This document shows positions 15,563 to 22,814 of a stretch of DNA of 36,469 nt, piece by piece. Under the pieces are notes generated by a model, which saw only the letters and a list, made by a program, of their open reading frames with translations, was not told the origin of the DNA and ran no database searches. The position numbers were made by a program, and so were the translations under genes. Positions within the stretch are counted from its first letter, which is position 1; the number at the start of each line of letters is the position of its first letter. The DNA is from a virus. The stretch spans positions 1 through 36,469 of the IMG/VR virus record IMGVR_UViG_3300048833_000782; one strand, written 5' to 3'.

Positions 15563-16105
15563 CTAAGCGCCGACGATCTTCACGAAGCTCTTGCGCGGGG
15601 TGGTCGCGCCGCCGACGCCGCCGGCCGCGGCGAACTTGCCGGTGGCCTCGTCGCCGAGGCCGCCCCCCTCGGCGGCGGCCGCAGCCGCCCCCGAGAGTTG
15701 CTGGCGGAGCTGCTGGTTCTTTTGGGTCAGCACGGCGTGGCTGCGCTGCAGCGCCGCGCTGAACGTGAGGCCCGCGCTGAAGTAGCGAGCGCCGGCGCCG
15801 GGCCCTTCGGCCGGGTCGAACGTCGCCGTGAATTGGCTGAGCTGCTGAATCGCCTCTTGGCGATTGGGGTCGAGGGCGGGGTCCGCGGGCGGGGCCGCGG
15901 GTTGCTCCGCTACGGGCGCCGTGGGCGCGCCCGCTTCGGGCGGGGCGATCGCCGGCGGGGCGGGCTCCTCGATCGGTTCCGCTGCAAGAGCGGGGACCGG
16001 TGCGGGCGCCGGTGCGGGCGTGGCGGCCGGCGCGGGGCTCAGAGCGGCCGGGGCAGGGGTCGTGGCGACGGGGGCGGCCGCGGCCGCGGTGGCTGGTGTG
16101 CTCAT
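15563..16105 (-). CDS. Scaffold protein from internal in-frame start (predicted)
   Basis: Translation from ATG at 16105 (Met211 of the fusion) would give a 180-residue scaffold alone: MSTPATAAAAAP, an Ala/Pro linker and the helical C-terminus. The reason to propose it is that a 33-nt late leader motif ends exactly on this ATG, as at the starts of seven other late genes. Lambda makes Nu3 scaffold in the same way from inside gene C. It is a prediction; the motif could also be simple coding sequence that entered with a repeat. Confidence 0.55.
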   Translation of the reverse strand: MSTPATAAAAAPVATTPAPAALSPAPAATPAPAPAPVPALAAEPIEEPAPPAIAPPEAGAPTAPVAEQPAAPPADPALDPNRQEAIQQLSQFTATFDPAEGPGAGARYFSAGLTFSAALQRSHAVLTQKNQQLRQQLSGAAAAAAEGGGLGDEATGKFAAAGGVGGATTPRKSFVKIVGA

Positions 16106-16735
16106 GCCCGGACGGTCGCCGCCGGGCGTCACAACGGCCGCGTCGGGATTTTCGAGCGAGAGCACGGCGACCCCGCCATCGGCGCTGAACATCGCGCTGG
16201 TCTGCTCGTCGGCGCCGTAGACGCAAACGCCGACGCCGCGGAGCGTCCACTCGCGCGCGATCGCGCACGGGCCCTCGACCGTCTGGCCGTTGACCTGCGC
16301 GAACTGGCCGGTCTGGACCTCCTCGACGAGGATCTCCGCGCCCGTCGTGATCGACGCCTCGTAGGGGACGCCGGCGTCCTTGCGCGTGACGTAGACACGC
16401 GCGGGGTCGTTGGCGCTGCCGTCGAAGACCAGCGTGCCGTCGAGGTAGAGCCCGACGCCCTCGACGACCTGCAACCGATCGAAGTAACCGATCCCGTCGC
16501 CGTGCCGATACTCGATCGGCATGACGGGATTCGCGAGGCGCATCCCTTCGAAGTCGTGATAGACGCGGCCGCCGAAGTAGGCCGGCGAGTAGGCCGGTCC
16601 GACGGTCCGTGCGAAGAGGCGGGCCGGCCGCGTCGCGCCGGCGGTCATCGGGTCGCCCGCCGCGCCTTCGTGCAGCGTGGGGAGTAGCTCCATGCTGACG
16701 GCCGAGAAGCGGGACGGGAGGAGTTTGCGTTCCAT
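15563..16735 (-). CDS. Prohead protease fused to scaffold
   Basis: A 390-residue protein. The N-terminal domain (about 40-185) is a HK97-type (U35/S78) prohead protease: His78 in PIEYRHGDGIGYF and Ser128 in GVPYEASI match the catalytic His and Ser positions of the family. It is followed by an Ala/Pro-rich linker (about 211-295) and a C-terminal helical segment with QRSHAVLTQKNQQLRQQL (about 342-359), typical of scaffolds. This is the layout of a protease-scaffold fusion that shapes and matures the procapsid. I take ATG at 16735; a TTG 19 codons upstream lies in a repeat. An internal leader motif and ATG at 16105 suggest a separate scaffold product. Confidence 0.85.
   Translation of the reverse strand: MERKLLPSRFSAVSMELLPTLHEGAAGDPMTAGATRPARLFARTVGPAYSPAYFGGRVYHDFEGMRLANPVMPIEYRHGDGIGYFDRLQVVEGVGLYLDGTLVFDGSANDPARVYVTRKDAGVPYEASITTGAEILVEEVQTGQFAQVNGQTVEGPCAIAREWTLRGVGVCVYGADEQTSAMFSADGGVAVLSLENPDAAVVTPGGDRPGMSTPATAAAAAPVATTPAPAALSPAPAATPAPAPAPVPALAAEPIEEPAPPAIAPPEAGAPTAPVAEQPAAPPADPALDPNRQEAIQQLSQFTATFDPAEGPGAGARYFSAGLTFSAALQRSHAVLTQKNQQLRQQLSGAAAAAAEGGGLGDEATGKFAAAGGVGGATTPRKSFVKIVGA
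16103..16135 (-). promoter_or_regulatory. Late leader motif inside the protease-scaffold frame
   Basis: 33 nt from GTTGTGAC to ATG, with GCCCGG and CCGGGC arms forming a 6-bp stem around CGGCGACCGT. In the long frame it encodes VVTPGGDRPGM. Confidence 0.75.
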
Positions 16736-16750
16736 GAAGGGTTTCTGGCG

Positions 16751-16932
16751 GGCGGTTGCGACCCGCCTCGCCGTGCCACGCTTGGCCGCCAACGCTTCGC
16801 GTCGGCTTCGGCCCGCGTGGCGGTGCGGATCACCCGCGAACGTCGCTGGCGCCTAGCACAACGCCCGCGGGGCAGGGCCACGCCACCGGCGTGGTAGCCC
16901 GAGCGGGCGCGGGAAGGCGGGTCGCAACCGCC
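16751..16932. repeat. Palindromic junction cassette, copy 3 (complete)
   Basis: Complete cassette bounded by inverted heptaloop hairpins: GGCGG-TTGCGAC-CCGCC (16751-16767) and its mirror GGCGG-GTCGCAA-CCGCC (16916-16932). Between them are a CCACGC/GCGTGG hairpin, a leader motif ending in TGA (16830-16862) and a long GC-rich hairpin (16863-16908). It lies between the divergent protease-scaffold and portal genes. Confidence 0.88.
16830..16862 (-). promoter_or_regulatory. Late leader motif in the centre of cassette copy 3
   Basis: 33 nt from GTTGTGC to TGA with GCGACGTTCGCGGG in the second half. Lies at the centre of the complete cassette and is not followed directly by a gene start. Confidence 0.6.
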
Positions 16933-16939
16933 GACCAGC

Positions 16940-16973
16940 GTTGTCACAAGGCTCGGCGAGCCTCGCCGGCATG
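16940..16973 (+). promoter_or_regulatory. Late leader motif, copy ending on ATG of the portal gene
   Basis: 34 nt from GTTGTCAC to ATG, the only copy on the plus strand. GGCTCG-G-CGAGCC and GGCGAG/CTCGCC are alternative stems against the start codon. Confidence 0.75.
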
Positions 16974-18590
16974 GACGCCCTGCAAACTTTCGTCGCCGAT
17001 ACCTCCGGCCAATTCGAAGCCGCCCCCGTCGCCGCCGGCTACCGCGCCGTCAACGACACCGGCAACCGCCGCCAGATCGTCGTGCGATCGCTCGCCGAGG
17101 ACCGCGTCCTCAAGGACCGCCAGCGGCGTCGCCTCATCGCCAGCGGCCGCGACCTGCAGCGCAATTTTCCGATCGCCGCGTGGGCCGTCCGCAAGCACCT
17201 CGACTACGTGTCGAATTTTCGGTTCCGGGCGACCACCAAGGACGAGGGGTTCAACCGCGAGTACGAGGCGTGGTGCGCTGAAGTCTCGCAGGCCCACAAC
17301 TTCGACCTGGCCAAGCGCCATTCGCGCGAGAGCGCGACGCGGCTGATGGAGGGCCACCGCTTCATCGACGGCGACGCGGGCTGGGCCAAGTTCGCCCTCG
17401 GCCAAGCGAAGGGCCGCTGCGAGCTGATTGAGGGCGATCGCATCTGCAACGAGGGAGCGCCGCTCGAACGTCGCAAGGCGAACGACAAGTCGGAGTGGAT
17501 CAACGGCGTCGAGGTCGATGTCCGCACCGGCGCCGCGCTCTCCTACGCGGTCGCCGACCGCACCGAGAGCGGCCTCAAGCCGGGCCGCGTCCTGTCGGCC
17601 CGCAACGTGATCATGGCGGGCTACTACGACCGCTACGACCAGGTCCGCGGCGTGCCGCCGTGGGCCTCGTCGATCGACACCTTCAAGGACGTGGACGAGG
17701 CCTTCGAGTTCACGCGCCTGAAGGTGAAGATGCACTCGCTCGCGGGGATCAAGTTCAAGCGGACCGCCGAGGGGCCGCTCGCCGAGTACGTCTCCGAGTC
17801 CTACCGCCAGAGCCCAGTCAAGGTCGATCTCGACGCCGATCCCGAGGAGGGCCGCTACGATGTCGACCTCTCCGGTGGCAGCGTCTTCGGCATCGACCTC
17901 GACCGCGGCGACGACGCCGAGTTCATGGAGTCGCAAACGCCGGCGACGCAGACCGTGGAGTTTCTCAAGCTGTGCGTGATGATCGCGCTGCGGTCGTGCG
18001 ACATCCCTTACAGCTTCTTCGACGAGAGCTTCACGAACTTCTACGGCCAGCGGGGCTGCTTCCTCAGCTACCTGCAGGGCGTGCGGATCCGCCAGCAGGG
18101 CCTCATCGAAGCGCTCAACTCTTGGATGCGGTGGCGGGCCGGCCTGGCGGTCGCCGACGGCTCGCTGCAGTTGCCCAGCGGCTGGGAGTACTCGGACCTC
18201 TCGCACTTGTGGCTACCGGTCGGGCAGCCGTGGTGGGACCCGTCGAAGGAGATCACGGCGACGGCCCTCGAAATCTCGCTGGGCCTCAACTCGCCGCAGA
18301 ACGCCTGCCACGAGCTCAACCGCGACTTCGAGCGCAACGTCGAGAGCACGATCGACGCGATCGCCTACGTGAATCGCAAGGCCGCCGAGAAGAACGTGGC
18401 GTTCGCGCTGAGCTTCGACGCGTCTAGCGCCACCAAGGGCGCGATGGCGGCAGACGCAACCGGCCAAGGGGCGACGGGTCAGGAGCCCGCAGAAACCGAA
18501 GTGGATCCGCGGGGTGAGCTGGGCAACGAGCCCGAGGACGCAGGCGACGCCGAGGATGCTTCCGGCGCCGAAGAGCCGATCGAAGAGTGA
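16971..18590 (+). CDS. Portal protein, lambda family
   Basis: A 539-residue phage portal protein that forms the dodecameric DNA gate of the head. It matches the lambda-type portal pattern: RRLIASGRDLQRNFPIAAW followed by VRKHLDYV near 50-80, then a GVPPWASSIDTFKDVDEAFEF segment near 225-245 and a CDIPYSFFDESFTNFY region. Length is normal. Unlike all other virion genes it is on the plus strand. I choose ATG at 16971, abutted by a late leader motif; an in-frame TTG at 16941 would add ten residues encoded by that motif. Its stop (TGA, 18588-18590) abuts the stop of the opposing gene with no gap. Confidence 0.92.
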   Translation: MDALQTFVADTSGQFEAAPVAAGYRAVNDTGNRRQIVVRSLAEDRVLKDRQRRRLIASGRDLQRNFPIAAWAVRKHLDYVSNFRFRATTKDEGFNREYEAWCAEVSQAHNFDLAKRHSRESATRLMEGHRFIDGDAGWAKFALGQAKGRCELIEGDRICNEGAPLERRKANDKSEWINGVEVDVRTGAALSYAVADRTESGLKPGRVLSARNVIMAGYYDRYDQVRGVPPWASSIDTFKDVDEAFEFTRLKVKMHSLAGIKFKRTAEGPLAEYVSESYRQSPVKVDLDADPEEGRYDVDLSGGSVFGIDLDRGDDAEFMESQTPATQTVEFLKLCVMIALRSCDIPYSFFDESFTNFYGQRGCFLSYLQGVRIRQQGLIEALNSWMRWRAGLAVADGSLQLPSGWEYSDLSHLWLPVGQPWWDPSKEITATALEISLGLNSPQNACHELNRDFERNVESTIDAIAYVNRKAAEKNVAFALSFDASSATKGAMAADATGQGATGQEPAETEVDPRGELGNEPEDAGDAEDASGAEEPIEE

Positions 18591-19079
18591 TCAGCGTTTC
18601 GGTGGCGGCGGAGGGAAGGGCCCGCTCGGCCGCGGCGGCCGCACAGGCGCGTCTCCTTTGATACGTTGCCGGTTCAATCGCAGGCGATAAAACACCCACC
18701 ATCGCGACGCCTCTTCGCGGAGGTTCTGCCACCAGCTCGGCGTCACGTCGCGGAGCTGCGCCAGGTGCGGCGCGTAGTTCTCGGGATCCGGGTACAGATC
18801 GACGTACTGAAGTTGACCGAAGCCGTCGTGATAGGGATGCAGGCCGAAGCGATCGGGAACGACCGTCAGTCGTACGGTGACATCCCAAATTTCTTGATCG
18901 TCGGGTAACGGGTCCGCAAGAGAACAGCTCGGCGAGATCGACGCCTCCACGCTCGACCACAAGAGCCGCCCAGGGCCGAAGCGGCCAACCGGCCGTGCGT
19001 TGAGTTTGCCGACGAACCGGCGGCTCATCGCCATCAACTCGGCTCGTGTTACGTGACCCGCGTAGAGGCGTTGCTTCAT
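18591..19079 (-). CDS. Hypothetical protein between portal and connector genes
   Basis: A 162-residue protein, not recognised. It has a basic N-terminus, a beta-rich centre (IWDVTVRLTVVPDRFGLHPY), aromatic residues around SWWQNLREEASRWWVFYRLRL and a proline-rich C-terminus ending PPPPPKR. The location between gpW-like and portal genes suggests a head-associated role, but nothing in the sequence proves it. ATG at 19079 is preceded by a shortened leader motif (GTGATACGTTCGCC then GGCATG). It converges with the portal gene; the stops are back to back. Confidence 0.55.
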   Translation of the reverse strand: MKQRLYAGHVTRAELMAMSRRFVGKLNARPVGRFGPGRLLWSSVEASISPSCSLADPLPDDQEIWDVTVRLTVVPDRFGLHPYHDGFGQLQYVDLYPDPENYAPHLAQLRDVTPSWWQNLREEASRWWVFYRLRLNRQRIKGDAPVRPPRPSGPFPPPPPKR

Positions 19080-19180
19080 GCCGGCGAACGTATCACGCCC
19101 GCGGCGATCGCCGATGCAATCTGGAGCACGGTTGCGCGTCCCCTAGCCTCTAGCCTCCAGCATCTGTCCTCTCGCGGGCG

Positions 19181-19393
19181 TCAGCCGAGCCTCATTCGAT
19201 TGAACATCGGCCGCCGCCGCGGCGTCGCGGTCGCTGCGCGTTGCAGCTCCTCGAGGTAAGCGATCCGCTGACGCAGATCGTCGGCGCTGGCGTGCGTCGT
19301 CGTGGTGCCGTCGGTCGAGATCACGAGCACGCCCGAGGCGAGCTGCTCGCGCAAACCCTGGATCTCGGCGGAGTAGTCAACGGGAGCGGGCAT
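19181..19393 (-). CDS. gpW-like head-tail joining protein
   Basis: A 70-residue protein with the gpW pattern: an N-terminal helix (AEIQGLREQLASG), a beta hairpin (VLVISTDGTTTTHAS), a second helix (ADDLRQRIAYLEELQRA) and a basic C-terminus. gpW-family proteins bind the portal ring and allow tail attachment. The size agrees with lambda gpW. ATG at 19393 is fixed by the late leader motif; longer upstream reading is repeat-derived. It is separated from the terminase unit by a strong terminator-like hairpin and from the portal by one gene. Confidence 0.8.
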   Translation of the reverse strand: MPAPVDYSAEIQGLREQLASGVLVISTDGTTTTHASADDLRQRIAYLEELQRAATATPRRRPMFNRMRLG

Positions 19394-19423
19394 GCCCGGA
19401 CGTTCACCGCCGGCCGGCACAAC
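19391..19423 (-). promoter_or_regulatory. Late leader motif, copy ending on ATG of the gpW-like gene
   Basis: 33 nt from GTTGTGCC to ATG, with CCGG-containing arms around GGCGGTGAACGT. It is directly preceded on the mRNA by the GC-rich hairpin of cassette copy 4. Confidence 0.75.
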
Positions 19424-19493
19424 GCCCGCGGGGCAAAGCCACGCCCCGCCGTGGCAGCCCGAGCGGGCGCCGGCGAGCGGGGTCGCAACCCGC
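19391..19493 (-). repeat. Palindromic junction cassette, copy 4 (half)
   Basis: From the mRNA 5' side: heptaloop hairpin GCGGG-GTCGCAA-CCCGC (19477-19493), long GC-rich hairpin (19424-19468), then the leader motif and ATG (19391-19423). This is the clearest example of the order hairpin, hairpin, leader, gene. Confidence 0.85.
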
Positions 19494-19499
19494 CGCCAG

Positions 19500-19535
19500 A
19501 AAACGACGGGGGCCGCTGGTTTCCCAACGGCCCCC
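19500..19535 (-). terminator. Rho-independent terminator downstream of the 20014 gene
   Basis: On the minus strand a 12-bp stem, GGGGGCCGTTGG with CCAGCGGCCCCC (one U-G pair), closes a GAAA tetraloop (19508-19535) and is followed by GTCGTTTT. It would end transcription of the terminase unit before the gpW-like gene, so the genes to its left need another promoter or read-through. Confidence 0.75.
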
Positions 19536-19582
19536 TCGGTCACGCATCGAAAAAGTGTGCGTTCCGTGTCACGCCGGGAAGT

Positions 19583-20014
19583 CTACTCGACCGCCGGCTT
19601 GTCGCGGTACTCCCACTCGCGGGCGCCCTCGTCGTCGGACGCGACGAGCTGCCGCTCCTGGCGGATGAACTTGCCCGCCTCGCGGTCATAGATCGCCTCG
19701 GTCTCGGCCCAGGGGATGATCACCGTGCCGACCGGGGGATGATCTTCCTTGGCCGGTTTCGGCCGGGTGTCGGCGACAGGGTTGGCTGCTAGCGTCAGGG
19801 CCGCCGGCTTGATGTCCTTGGCGGTCGAATCGACGGTGGGGGCCGCTGGAGGCCCTACGGGGCCCGTAGACGCGTCGGCGGCCGGTTTGGTGTCCTTGGT
19901 CGCCTCGGCGCCCGAGGACGCGTCAGACGGCAATTGTGGGGCTCCGGCGGCCCCGGCGAGGCCGCCGAGGTCGTCGATGCCGGCCGGGTCGGGCGAGTTG
20001 GTCTGCTTGGCCAC
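19583..20014 (-). CDS. Hypothetical protein downstream of the terminase
   Basis: A 143-residue protein with a disordered Ala/Asp/Pro-rich N-terminal half (1-80) and a compact basic C-terminal half containing VIIPWAETEAIYDREAGKFIRQERQLV and ending YRDKPAVE. No family was recognised. A head accessory role is possible from the location between large terminase and gpW-like connector. The start is GTG at 20014, just inside the end of palindromic cassette copy 5; the Shine-Dalgarno site is weak. A terminator-like hairpin follows about 48 bp after the stop. Confidence 0.55.
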   Translation of the reverse strand: MAKQTNSPDPAGIDDLGGLAGAAGAPQLPSDASSGAEATKDTKPAADASTGPVGPPAAPTVDSTAKDIKPAALTLAANPVADTRPKPAKEDHPPVGTVIIPWAETEAIYDREAGKFIRQERQLVASDDEGAREWEYRDKPAVE

Positions 20015-20025
20015 AGTTTCTCACG

Positions 20026-20210
20026 GGCGGTTGCGACCCGCCTCGCGGCGCCACGCTCGGCCGCCAACGCGATCGCGTCGGCTCCGGCCCGCGTGGCGAC
20101 GGGGGGTCACCCGCGAACGTCGCCGGCGGGCGGCACAACGCCCGCGGGGCAAGGCCACGCGCTCAGCGTGGTAGCCCGAGCGGGCGCCGGGCGGCCGGGT
20201 CGCAACCGGC
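20026..20210. repeat. Palindromic junction cassette, copy 5 (complete)
   Basis: Complete cassette: heptaloop hairpins GGCGG-TTGCGAC-CCGCC (20026-20042) and GCCGG-GTCGCAA-CCGGC (20194-20210) at the ends, GCCACGC/GCGTGGC stem (20050-20097), leader motif ending in TGA (20107-20139) and long GC-rich hairpin (20140-20185). It begins 6 nt after the terminase stop codon and reaches to within 12 nt of the next start. Confidence 0.88.
20107..20139 (-). promoter_or_regulatory. Late leader motif in the centre of cassette copy 5
   Basis: 33 nt from GTTGTGCC to TGA, with CCCGC and GCGGG arms around CGGCGACGTTC. Not directly followed by a gene start. Confidence 0.65.
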
Positions 20211-20216
20211 CCCCAG

Positions 20217-22643
20217 CTAACCGAGCTTCCTACTCTTCCGCGGCTTGCGAGCCGTCGGCGCCGCCGCGACCTGCCCCCGCGGCGTCTCGCCCGGCGTCGT
20301 GGCGCCGGCGATCATCGCCACCACGGGCAGGTTGTAGAGCACGTCGAGGAGGTGGTTATCGACGCCCGGCTTATCGGCAAAGGTCCAGACGCTGCGGTCC
20401 TGCATCTCGCTGCGCTGGAGGTCGGCTGAGACCGCCTGGCAGTGGTCGCCGATCATCTGCAGCGCGGCCACGTCGGCCACCTTGGGCATCGCGAACGATC
20501 CCAGCGCGCCGACCGGCAACCGCAGCGAGTCGAACAGCCGCTTGAGGTGGTAGTTGCGATTGACGAGCGCATAGGGCACGCCCGTCTTGTCGCGGCGGTG
20601 GACCCACTCGAGGCCCTTCCGCTCGCCCTTCTCTTTGCCCCACTCGCCGATCGGTTTGTTGCCCGGGCCGATGCCCTTACCGATGAAGCCGACCAGCCGC
20701 GCAAAGTCGGGGCTGTGCAGCATCCAGCGCTTCATGGCCCCGCTGCGGTTGCCGTTGGCGATGTCGATGGCGATCAGGTCGATCGAGCGGAAGCCCGCGC
20801 CATTCGGTAGCGGGTAGCGCTGCGCGAACAGCCGCCGCGTGAGGTCGGTGAGGCCCTGGGCGATCGCCGCGTCGGTGTCGAGCTCCATGCCCGGCCAGTT
20901 GTGCTCGGGCCGCGCCTCGGCGTAGTAGCTCTGCAGCGAGTAGCGGAGATTCGAGAGCGTCCAATAACGCTGCTGCTGGTTGGGCCAACCGCCGAAGTCC
21001 ACGAGGTGGCCGCTCAAGAAATCCCAGAACGCGCCCACGCCCCAGTAGAGGCACGAGTCCTGCTGGTCGATGTACGCGACGAGGTGCGTCGTCGCCGGGT
21101 CGATGATCCCGGGCCCGAGGCCGTGCTGCTTGTTGGCGATCGCCGTCGCCGACGGGATGATGATCTCCGACTCGCGTTGCTTCGGCTCGTTCTGGCATTC
21201 GGTGGCGAACGCCTCCTCGCCCAAGTCGATCAGCAGGTTGTAGGCGTGCTGGATCGCCGAGACCTCGCCGTCCTCGGCCTTGTAGCAATGCTCCCACGCG
21301 ACCTTGCAGCCGGCGTCCATCGCCGTTCGTTTGGCGAGGTAGAACTCGGTGGCCCGGACGTGGGCCTTCGCCTGCGCGTCGGCGTCGTCGGCGCCGAACG
21401 CGCGGCGGATCGTCGCGTAGTCGTCCATCCACAGCGTGTCGTGCGCGTCGGCCCACTGGAGGACCATCGGCACGCGTTGCTTCTGCCAGGCGGCGAAGCG
21501 GCCGTTCTTGGGGTCGGTGATCTGATCGATCAGCGAGCCGCGGGCCGCGTTGGTGCCGTTGATGACGCCGGCCATCGAGTGGTGATGGCCGCCGAGCAGG
21601 AGCCAGTCTTGGTAGATCCAGTCGATATGGTTCTCGACCTGGGCGGCGCTCTTCGCTTGCTTGGTGGTCTCGATGTCGTCGCCGAGGAAGAAGTCGGGGC
21701 GGACCGTGTCGCCGTCGGGCAGCAGGTAGTTCGAGCCGCGGGCCGATCCCTTCGCCACCGCGTCGACGATCACCCAGCCGCCGGCGGTTCGATGCTCGTC
21801 GGGCGCCCCTTTCACTCCCGAGGGGCAGTTGGGGATCACGATCCGGTCGGTCGACCACTCGGCGCCGGTCGATACGCCTTGGTACGTCTGGCTCTTCGCC
21901 CGTTGGTGCTTGCCGCCGAAGGCGCGGATCGCGTGCACCAGCTCGGGGAAGTCCTCGGCGATGCGCTCGTTGCTTTCGAGCGTCGTCTTCACGGCCGACA
22001 ACAGCGAGCGGCTGAACTTGAGCTTGTTGCCGAACAGGACGATGTAGCGGCGATGGCCGTAGACGATCGCCCACACCATGAGGCGGACGCCGAGCGTCGT
22101 CTTCGCGAAGCCGCGGAAGATGGCCTGGGCGAAGAGGCCGCCGTGCAACAGGCAACGCGCGATGAACGCGATCACCAAGAAGTGCAGCGGAGAGAGCGGC
22201 TTGTCGTGCGGGCCGGCGAAGTACTCGCTGATGAAGCCGCAGGCGTCGAGCCGGCAACGCTCGCGCCGCTCCGGGTTTGCGCACTTGGGGATCTCGCCGA
22301 GCTCGGCCGAGGCCGCGTAGTTCTGCCGCGATCGCTCGGCGGCCCGGGCGCGATGCTCGGCCGCCCGCTCCTCGGGCGTGAGGTCGAAGCGTGGCGAGCG
22401 GCGGCGTGGTTTCTGGTCGCCCGTTGCGACCGGGCTTCCCGGCGACCCGCTCGGCGGGCCACTCGCTTCGCTCGCGGCTTTCGCCCGCGGGCGATTTCCT
22501 TTCACGTCCGGGGCGGTTTCATTCACCGGAGGGGCGGATTTTTCACGAGCCGCCGACCGCTTCTTAGCGCGCGCAGCTTCCGCCTTGGTTTGCTTCTCAG
22601 CCTTCCGCTCTCGCCGCTTCTCGTCTGCCCGTCGCTTCGCCAT
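20217..22643 (-). CDS. terL: Terminase large subunit
   Basis: An 808-residue DNA packaging motor and nuclease. The ATPase domain shows an altered Walker A, RGFAKTT (177-183), and a Walker B with DDIE (322-325) in DFFLGDDIETT. The nuclease half has acidic residues in VAYIDQQDS and IDLIAIDIANGN. The N-terminal about 110 residues are highly charged and low in complexity; residues about 50-77 are encoded by a copy of the palindromic repeat, so this part may be dispensable. It is long for the family because of that extension. ATG at 22643 is abutted by a leader motif. No small terminase was recognised nearby. Confidence 0.93.
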   Translation of the reverse strand: MAKRRADEKRRERKAEKQTKAEAARAKKRSAAREKSAPPVNETAPDVKGNRPRAKAASEASGPPSGSPGSPVATGDQKPRRRSPRFDLTPEERAAEHRARAAERSRQNYAASAELGEIPKCANPERRERCRLDACGFISEYFAGPHDKPLSPLHFLVIAFIARCLLHGGLFAQAIFRGFAKTTLGVRLMVWAIVYGHRRYIVLFGNKLKFSRSLLSAVKTTLESNERIAEDFPELVHAIRAFGGKHQRAKSQTYQGVSTGAEWSTDRIVIPNCPSGVKGAPDEHRTAGGWVIVDAVAKGSARGSNYLLPDGDTVRPDFFLGDDIETTKQAKSAAQVENHIDWIYQDWLLLGGHHHSMAGVINGTNAARGSLIDQITDPKNGRFAAWQKQRVPMVLQWADAHDTLWMDDYATIRRAFGADDADAQAKAHVRATEFYLAKRTAMDAGCKVAWEHCYKAEDGEVSAIQHAYNLLIDLGEEAFATECQNEPKQRESEIIIPSATAIANKQHGLGPGIIDPATTHLVAYIDQQDSCLYWGVGAFWDFLSGHLVDFGGWPNQQQRYWTLSNLRYSLQSYYAEARPEHNWPGMELDTDAAIAQGLTDLTRRLFAQRYPLPNGAGFRSIDLIAIDIANGNRSGAMKRWMLHSPDFARLVGFIGKGIGPGNKPIGEWGKEKGERKGLEWVHRRDKTGVPYALVNRNYHLKRLFDSLRLPVGALGSFAMPKVADVAALQMIGDHCQAVSADLQRSEMQDRSVWTFADKPGVDNHLLDVLYNLPVVAMIAGATTPGETPRGQVAAAPTARKPRKSRKLG
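22413..22494. repeat. Palindromic element copy inside the terminase coding sequence
   Basis: Heptaloop hairpin GCCCG-TTGCGAC-CGGGC (22419-22435) plus a second stem CCCGC-TCG-GCGGG and TCGCCCGCGGG at the right end. It aligns over about 80 bp with the intergenic copy at 22674-22754. It is read in frame as terminase residues about 50-77. Confidence 0.8.
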
Positions 22644-22674
22644 GCCGGCGAGCGTCGCCGCCGGCCGTCCTAAC
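22641..22674 (-). promoter_or_regulatory. Late leader motif, copy ending on ATG of the terminase gene
   Basis: 34 nt ending on ATG; the 5' end reads GTTAGGAC rather than GTTGTG. GCCGGCG and CGCCGGC make a 7-bp stem directly against the start codon. Confidence 0.7.
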
Positions 22675-22812
22675 TGGTCGCCGCTTGCGACGCGGCTTCC
22701 CTGCCCCGCTCGGCGTGCCAGTCGCTACGCTCCCGGCCTTCGCCCGCGGGGCAAAGCCACGCGATCAGCGTGGTAGCCCGAGCGGGCGTCAGCGAGCCGC
22801 GTCGCAAGCGGC
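22674..22812. repeat. Palindromic junction cassette, copy 6
   Basis: End hairpins GCCGC-TTGCGAC-GCGGC (22680-22696) and GCCGC-GTCGCAA-GCGGC (22796-22812) are mirror images; between them is the long GC-rich hairpin (22742-22787). The right hairpin ends 2 nt from the stop codon of the fibre gene. Confidence 0.87.
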
Positions 22813-22814
22813 CG

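Noticed and set aside
20901-22673. Long plus-strand open frames opposite the terminase and, similarly, opposite the protease gene (26907-28616)
   Set aside because: They mirror real minus-strand genes with clear domains, and their translations are low-complexity Arg/Val/Ala sequence.
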